Positions 6,253 through 9,739 of a DNA stretch of 9,739 bases are shown piece by piece. The notes under the pieces were generated by a model. The model was not told where the DNA came from, made no database searches, and worked only from the letters and a program-made list of their open reading frames with translations. The stretch's first letter is position 1. Each line of letters starts with the position of its first letter. Source of the DNA: Clostridia bacterium (GTDB taxonomy: Bacteria > Bacillota_A > Clostridia > Christensenellales > CAG-138); assembly GCA_017553815.1 (NCBI GenBank), contig JAFZJT010000297.1:1-9739 (forward strand). The letters are read 5' to 3'. The translations under genes and the position numbers were made by a program.

Positions 6253-6287
6253 GCTTTACGTTCAGAAGCACGATTGAGCTTTATGTT
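6247..6287 (+). repeat. Two 16-base direct repeats before serpin 1
   Basis: GATTAAGCTTTACGTT (6247-6262) and GATTGAGCTTTATGTT (6272-6287) match at 14 of 16 positions with a 25-base period. The first overlaps the stop codon of the preceding gene. They sit in the 60-base gap before serpin 1 and could be an operator, a promoter duplication or chance. No convincing -35/-10 pair was found around them. Confidence 0.4.
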
Positions 6288-6312
6288 AAAGAAAGGAAAG
6301 GGATGATATAAT

Positions 6313-7674
6313 ATGAATAAAACGATTGAAAAAATCAAATCCCGAGCAAAAAAGGCCGCCGCTCTCGGCCTGGCGCTTTTGCTCACGCTGGCGGCGCTTT
6401 CGCCTGCGTGCTCGCCAAAGGAGACCGCGCAGCAGGGGAAGCCCGATACCGGCAAAACCGATGCGCCCATCACGGCGGCGCCGAATCAAAACGGCGGGGG
6501 AGAGGCCGTGAACCTTTCTGCGGGAGTAAAGGCGAACAAGGTTTCCGGAAAAGAAGCCGATGAAGCGTTTATCACAGCGCAGACGGGTTTCGCACTCGAA
6601 TTATTCAAAAACTCGCTTAAAGAGGGCAAAAACTCGCTCGTTTCGCCGCTCTCCGTGATGCTTGCGCTCGCCATGACAGCGAACGGCGCAAACGGTGAAA
6701 CGCTCGAGGGCATGGAGAAGGCGCTCGGCGGCATCGATATCGACGAGCTGAACGGGTATCTCTATTCCTATATGAAGTGCCTCAATTCCTCAGATCAAGC
6801 GAAGCTTCTTGCCGCAAACTCGATCTGGACGAACAGCAACGCGCCGTTTACCGTTCGCGAAAGCTTTCTTCAAAAGAATGCGGACTACTACGGAGCGGAT
6901 ATCTATAAAGCCGAGTTCAACGACGAAACGCTCGACGCGATAAACGAGTGGGTCAGCGAGGGCACGGACGGCATGATTGATAAAATACTCGACGAGATAA
7001 GCCCATCCGCCGTGATGTACCTTGTGAACACCCTGCTTTTCGAGGCGGAGTGGAGCTCGAAATACTTCGATCACAATGTGACTGAGGGCGAGTTTACCGC
7101 GTATAACGGCGAAAAGCGGGGCGCGGAGCTGATGCGCTCCACGGAATACGCCTACCTTGAGGATGAGCGCGCGACGGGCTTTATCAAGCCGTATCTCGGC
7201 AACTACGCCTTCGCTGCGCTGCTTCCGAACGAGGGCGTGGATATCTATGACTATATAGCGGGTCTAAACGGCGAGAGCCTCGCAGGTATTCTCAAGAATG
7301 CTCGCGATGATTATATGGTGAACGCGACCCTTCCCAAATTCAGCTTCGATTTCAGCGCCGAGCTGAAAGATGCGCTGAAAAAAATGGGCATGGAAAGCGC
7401 CTTCGATTCCGCGAACGCGGATTTCACGAATATGTTTGACTGCGAAAAGGGCGACGTGTTCATAAGCCGCGTTATCCATAAGACCCGTATCGAGGTCGGC
7501 GAGCAGGGCACGAAGGCGGGCGCGGCAACGCTCGTTGAGATGTTCGCAGGCTCGGCTTACCCCGGTGAAGATAGGATAAAGACCGTTACGCTCGACCGCC
7601 CGTTCGTATTCATGATAATCGAAATGGAAACGAATATCCCGCTGTTCATCGGCACTCTTACGGACTTGGGCTAA
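6313..7674 (+). CDS. Exported serpin 1 (protease inhibitor, putative lipoprotein)
   Basis: Serpins are suicide inhibitors: the target protease cuts the exposed loop, which inserts into a beta sheet and traps the enzyme. The 453-residue product has a basic N-region, a hydrophobic segment (about 15-32) and Cys33 in a loose lipobox (SPAC), then a flexible linker to about 82 and a complete serpin domain (85-453). Visible features are NSLVSPLSV (107-115), NTLLFEAEW (239-247), the hinge GEQGTKAGAAT (396-406) and the C-terminal signature DRPFVFMIIE (428-437). Counting from hinge Gly399 as P15 puts the cut site at Gly413-Ser414. The small residues at P12-P9 are kept, as in inhibitory serpins. AAAGGGA precedes the ATG. 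It lies 60 bases after the membrane-protein gene with no terminator between them. Confidence 0.95.
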   Translation: MNKTIEKIKSRAKKAAALGLALLLTLAALSPACSPKETAQQGKPDTGKTDAPITAAPNQNGGGEAVNLSAGVKANKVSGKEADEAFITAQTGFALELFKNSLKEGKNSLVSPLSVMLALAMTANGANGETLEGMEKALGGIDIDELNGYLYSYMKCLNSSDQAKLLAANSIWTNSNAPFTVRESFLQKNADYYGADIYKAEFNDETLDAINEWVSEGTDGMIDKILDEISPSAVMYLVNTLLFEAEWSSKYFDHNVTEGEFTAYNGEKRGAELMRSTEYAYLEDERATGFIKPYLGNYAFAALLPNEGVDIYDYIAGLNGESLAGILKNARDDYMVNATLPKFSFDFSAELKDALKKMGMESAFDSANADFTNMFDCEKGDVFISRVIHKTRIEVGEQGTKAGAATLVEMFAGSAYPGEDRIKTVTLDRPFVFMIIEMETNIPLFIGTLTDLG

Positions 7675-7680
7675 GTCAAG

Positions 7681-7735
7681 TGAATAGTGAATAATGAATA
7701 GTGAATAGTTATGGATGAAATTCCAATTGAATTTC
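7681..7735 (+). repeat. Tandem heptamer repeat and hairpin between the serpin genes
   Basis: Four TGAATAR units run head to tail at 7681-7708 (the second ends in A, the others in G). GAAATTC (7717-7723) and GAATTTC (7729-7735) then form a hairpin. There is no T-run, so it is not a clear terminator. The form recalls short repeat elements scattered in clostridial intergenic DNA. It may have arisen when the serpin gene was duplicated, or inserted later. Confidence 0.5.
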
Positions 7736-7789
7736 GTAAAATTATAGCCTCAATCGCCAAACGGCAAATTACGGAAAGGACGGTTCAAA

Positions 7790-9118
7790 ATGAAAAAGAG
7801 AGTAAGGATATTCAGAAGCAAACTGCGGATAATCGCGCTCATGCTCTCCGCGCTTTTGTTTGCATCGTTCGGCTGTACGGGAAGGGAGAAGAGCGGAACG
7901 GCGAGCTTTATGAAGCTGAACGCCGAGCCGCGCGCAAATTCGGAAGTTAGTCCAAAACAGCCCGACAAGGCCTTTGCCGAAGCCCATGCCGATTTCATGG
8001 TCGAGCTCTTCAAAAACTCTATCAAAAAGGGCGAAAACTCGCTCGTTTCGCCGCTTTCGGTGCTGACCGCGCTTGCGATGACCGAAAACGGAGCGAGGGG
8101 GGACACGCTTATCGAAATGGAGGATACGCTCTCGAGCGGCATGGAGACAGCCGATTTAAACGCCTATCTCAGCGCGTATATCGATTCGCTTACGGGCGAT
8201 AAAAACGCGAAGGTGGAAATCGCAAATTCGGTTTGGTTCAGGGAAAGCGCGGAGGCTCTCAAAACGGGTTCCGACGCGCCGCGCGCTTTCACTCCGAATG
8301 AGGATTTCTTGCAGACGAATGCCGATATCTACGGCGCGGATATCATCGCCGCAGCATTCGATAAAGCCACCGTCGCCGAGATAAACCATTGGGTGAAGGA
8401 AAAAACGAACGGGATGATAGACAGTATCATAGACGAGATAGACCCGCTTGCGGTGATGCAGCTTATCAACGCGCTCACCTTCGAGGCGGAATGGCAGCAG
8501 AAGTACACCATGGAGCATCAGGTTTTGGACGGCGAGTTCACAGCGCTCGGCGGAGTGAAGCGAACGGTCAAATTCATGTCATCCGTGGAGAATACTTATG
8601 TTCAGCTCAACGGCGCGGAGGGCTTCATCAAGCCCTATAACGGCGGAAGGTTCGCGTTTTTGACCCTGCTTCCGAATGCCGGCAAGGATATCTATGACTT
8701 CATCGACGGCCTGAACGGCGAAGATCTGCATTCGCTCATAGACAACGCGCAGGAGCGGACGGTCTATGCGAGAATGCCGAAATTCTCGTTTGAGTTTGAA
8801 GCCTCGCTCGTCGATGCGCTCAAGGCGATGGGCATGGGCTCGGCTTTCGACGGGGCGACCGCCGATTTCACGGGTCTCGGTGAAAGCGTTTACGGAAACA
8901 TCCGTATCGCCGAGGTGCTGCATAAGACCTATATCGAGGTGGGCGAGCAGGGCACCAAGGCGGGCGCGGTAACAAGCGTTATGCCCGCGCCGGGGAGCGC
9001 GCAAGTGGAGACCGAGCCGAAAACGATCAAACTCGACCGCCCGTTCGTGTTCATGATAATCGACACCGAAACGAGCCTGCCGCTGTTCATCGGCGCGCTG
9101 ACGGACACGGGCAAATAA
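7790..9118 (+). CDS. Exported serpin 2 (protease inhibitor, putative lipoprotein)
   Basis: Tandem paralogue of serpin 1 with the same architecture: basic N-terminus, hydrophobic segment (about 11-28), Cys29 in a loose lipobox (FASFGC), a shorter linker to about 58, and a full serpin domain (60-442). Motifs are NSLVSPLSV (83-91), NALTFEAEW (227-235), the hinge GEQGTKAGAVT (385-395) and DRPFVFMIID (416-425). Gly388 as P15 predicts cleavage at Gly402-Ser403, again Gly-Ser. The residues before it are quite different from serpin 1 (SVMPAPG against LVEMFAG), so the two may act on different proteases. An insertion near 151-168 is absent from serpin 1. AAGGA lies nine bases before the ATG. It is 115 bases after serpin 1, and a terminator follows. 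Confidence 0.95.
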   Translation: MKKRVRIFRSKLRIIALMLSALLFASFGCTGREKSGTASFMKLNAEPRANSEVSPKQPDKAFAEAHADFMVELFKNSIKKGENSLVSPLSVLTALAMTENGARGDTLIEMEDTLSSGMETADLNAYLSAYIDSLTGDKNAKVEIANSVWFRESAEALKTGSDAPRAFTPNEDFLQTNADIYGADIIAAAFDKATVAEINHWVKEKTNGMIDSIIDEIDPLAVMQLINALTFEAEWQQKYTMEHQVLDGEFTALGGVKRTVKFMSSVENTYVQLNGAEGFIKPYNGGRFAFLTLLPNAGKDIYDFIDGLNGEDLHSLIDNAQERTVYARMPKFSFEFEASLVDALKAMGMGSAFDGATADFTGLGESVYGNIRIAEVLHKTYIEVGEQGTKAGAVTSVMPAPGSAQVETEPKTIKLDRPFVFMIIDTETSLPLFIGALTDTGK

Positions 9119-9141
9119 AACCATATAGGATCATGCTTCAT

Positions 9142-9175
9142 AACGCACCGCGGGCAGGCTGCCGCGATGCGTTTT
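9142..9175 (+). terminator. Intrinsic terminator of the serpin operon
   Basis: AACGCA-C-CGCGG (9142-9153) pairs with CCGCG-A-TGCGTT (9162-9173) with one C.A mismatch, followed by TTTT ending at 9175. It is 23 bases after the serpin 2 stop and is the first good terminator downstream of the promoter at 4781. Confidence 0.82.
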
Positions 9176-9259
9176 ACATTATAGCGGCATTTAATTCGCA
9201 AAAGCGGCGTTCGGATTCGGTATAGAACATTATATATGACCAAACTTGCCAAAATTCGC

Positions 9260-9288
9260 TTGAAAAACGGCATAAATTGGTGTAGTAT
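9260..9288 (+). promoter_or_regulatory. Sigma-A promoter of the hydratase gene
   Basis: TTGAAA (9260-9265), a 17-base spacer and TAGTAT (9283-9288). Transcription would start near 9295. The leader of about 60 bases may begin with a CGGGG/CCCCG hairpin (9298-9302/9312-9316), close enough to the 5' end to affect transcript stability. No known riboswitch is recognised. Confidence 0.72.
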
Positions 9289-9353
9289 ACTTGGAGGCGG
9301 GGAAGGATATGCCCCGTGAAACACCGCACAAAACGCATCAAAGGAGTTTAAAA

Positions 9354-9739
9354 ATGATCCAGCTTCATTCCAAGGGCGTCTACCTCGTAGATGGCAAGCC
9401 CACCTTCGACGCCGCAGTCGGCATCACCCCCGACCAGGGCCGTGAAAACACCATCGCCTATCAGATAATGCGCGCGCACGACGTTTCGGACGACCCGAAG
9501 AAAATGCGCATCCGCTTCGACTGCCTGATGAGCCACGACATCACCTACGTCGGCATCATCCAGACCGCGAGAGCTTCCGGCCTCAAGCAGTTCCCGATCC
9601 CCTATGCGATGACCAACTGCCACAACAGCCTCTGCGCCGTCGGCGGCACCATCAATGAGGACGACCACGTGTTCGGTCTCTCCGCCGCGAAGAAATACGG
9701 CGGAATCTACGTTCCCGTAAACCAGAGCGTTATCCACAG
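9354..9739 (+). CDS. Aconitase-superfamily hydratase, N-terminal part (runs off the window)
   Basis: Only the first 128 codons are present, with no stop. The ATG follows AAAGGAG at a seven-base spacing, preceded by its own promoter. The product begins MIQLHSKGVYLVDGKPTFDA. It contains SHDITYVGIIQTARASGL (about 63-80), NCHNSLCAVGGTINEDDHVF (91-110) and a segment ending AAKKYGGIYVPVNQSVIH. The last segment matches the AKYGVGF..P.SGIIHQ region of aconitases, and the NCHNSLC cysteine region fits the same N-terminal half. This points to the iron-sulfur hydro-lyase superfamily, probably one of the uncharacterised clostridial hydratases related to YbhJ and not the citric-acid-cycle enzyme itself. 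The substrate is unknown, and the Fe-S ligand cysteines lie mostly beyond the window. Confidence 0.75.
   Translation, partial: MIQLHSKGVYLVDGKPTFDAAVGITPDQGRENTIAYQIMRAHDVSDDPKKMRIRFDCLMSHDITYVGIIQTARASGLKQFPIPYAMTNCHNSLCAVGGTINEDDHVFGLSAAKKYGGIYVPVNQSVIH

Noticed and set aside
6240..6262. Possible ECF-type promoter GGAAC...CGTT before serpin 1
   Set aside because: The spacing is 14 bases, short of the usual 15-17, and no similar pair is found before the sigma gene or serpin 2.
6307..6312. TATAAT just before the serpin 1 start codon
   Set aside because: It has no -35 at a proper distance and would place the transcript start inside the coding region; it is best read as an AT-rich ribosome-site spacer.
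7711..7950. Plus-strand open frame starting between the serpins (79 codons)
   Set aside because: It overlaps serpin 2 in another frame, has no ribosome site and shows no recognisable protein pattern.
9348..9737. Long minus-strand open frame at the right edge
   Set aside because: It is the antisense shadow of the plus-strand hydratase, which has a promoter, a ribosome site and recognisable motifs.

Overview
The window looks like a chromosomal piece of a fairly GC-rich member of the Clostridia (Bacillota), probably a gut-type organism. This rests on strong AGGAGG-type ribosome binding sites, clear sigma-A promoters (three of TTGxxx-N17-TATAAT type), a sua5-rpiB-upp gene order resembling the ywlC-ywlF-glyA-upp region of Bacillus, and secreted serpins of the kind known from gut Clostridia. 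The species cannot be named from the sequence.

Layout. 1-835 (+): the end of an rRNA operon, with the 3' end of 23S rRNA and two tandem, non-identical 5S rRNA genes, each followed by its own terminator. 836-1171: no gene, but many small hairpins, a second copy of the first 5S terminator and spacer, and short GTGAAAT-linked palindromes. 1172-2197 (-): two small paralogous membrane proteins with a PH-like cytoplasmic tail, visibly poorer in GC than their neighbours. 2219-4681 (-): a housekeeping operon, promoter-sua5-rpiB-upp-terminator (tRNA t6A modification, pentose phosphate isomerisation, uracil salvage). RpiB carries an unusual Ser/His-rich tail. 4781-9175 (+): a consensus promoter followed by an ECF-like sigma factor, a single-pass membrane protein that is probably its anti-sigma partner or sensor, and two tandem exported serpins, closed by a terminator. 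9260-9739 (+): a promoter, leader and the first 128 codons of an aconitase-superfamily hydratase that runs off the window.

The most interesting unit is 4781-9175. All four genes point the same way with short gaps and no visible terminator until after the second serpin. The natural reading is an envelope-stress or protease-sensing circuit: a membrane protein with a long disordered Pro/Gly linker and a Cys-containing outer domain reports to the sigma factor, and the outputs are two suicide protease inhibitors displayed on or released from the cell. The protein families are clear from sequence; the circuit is inference from gene order.
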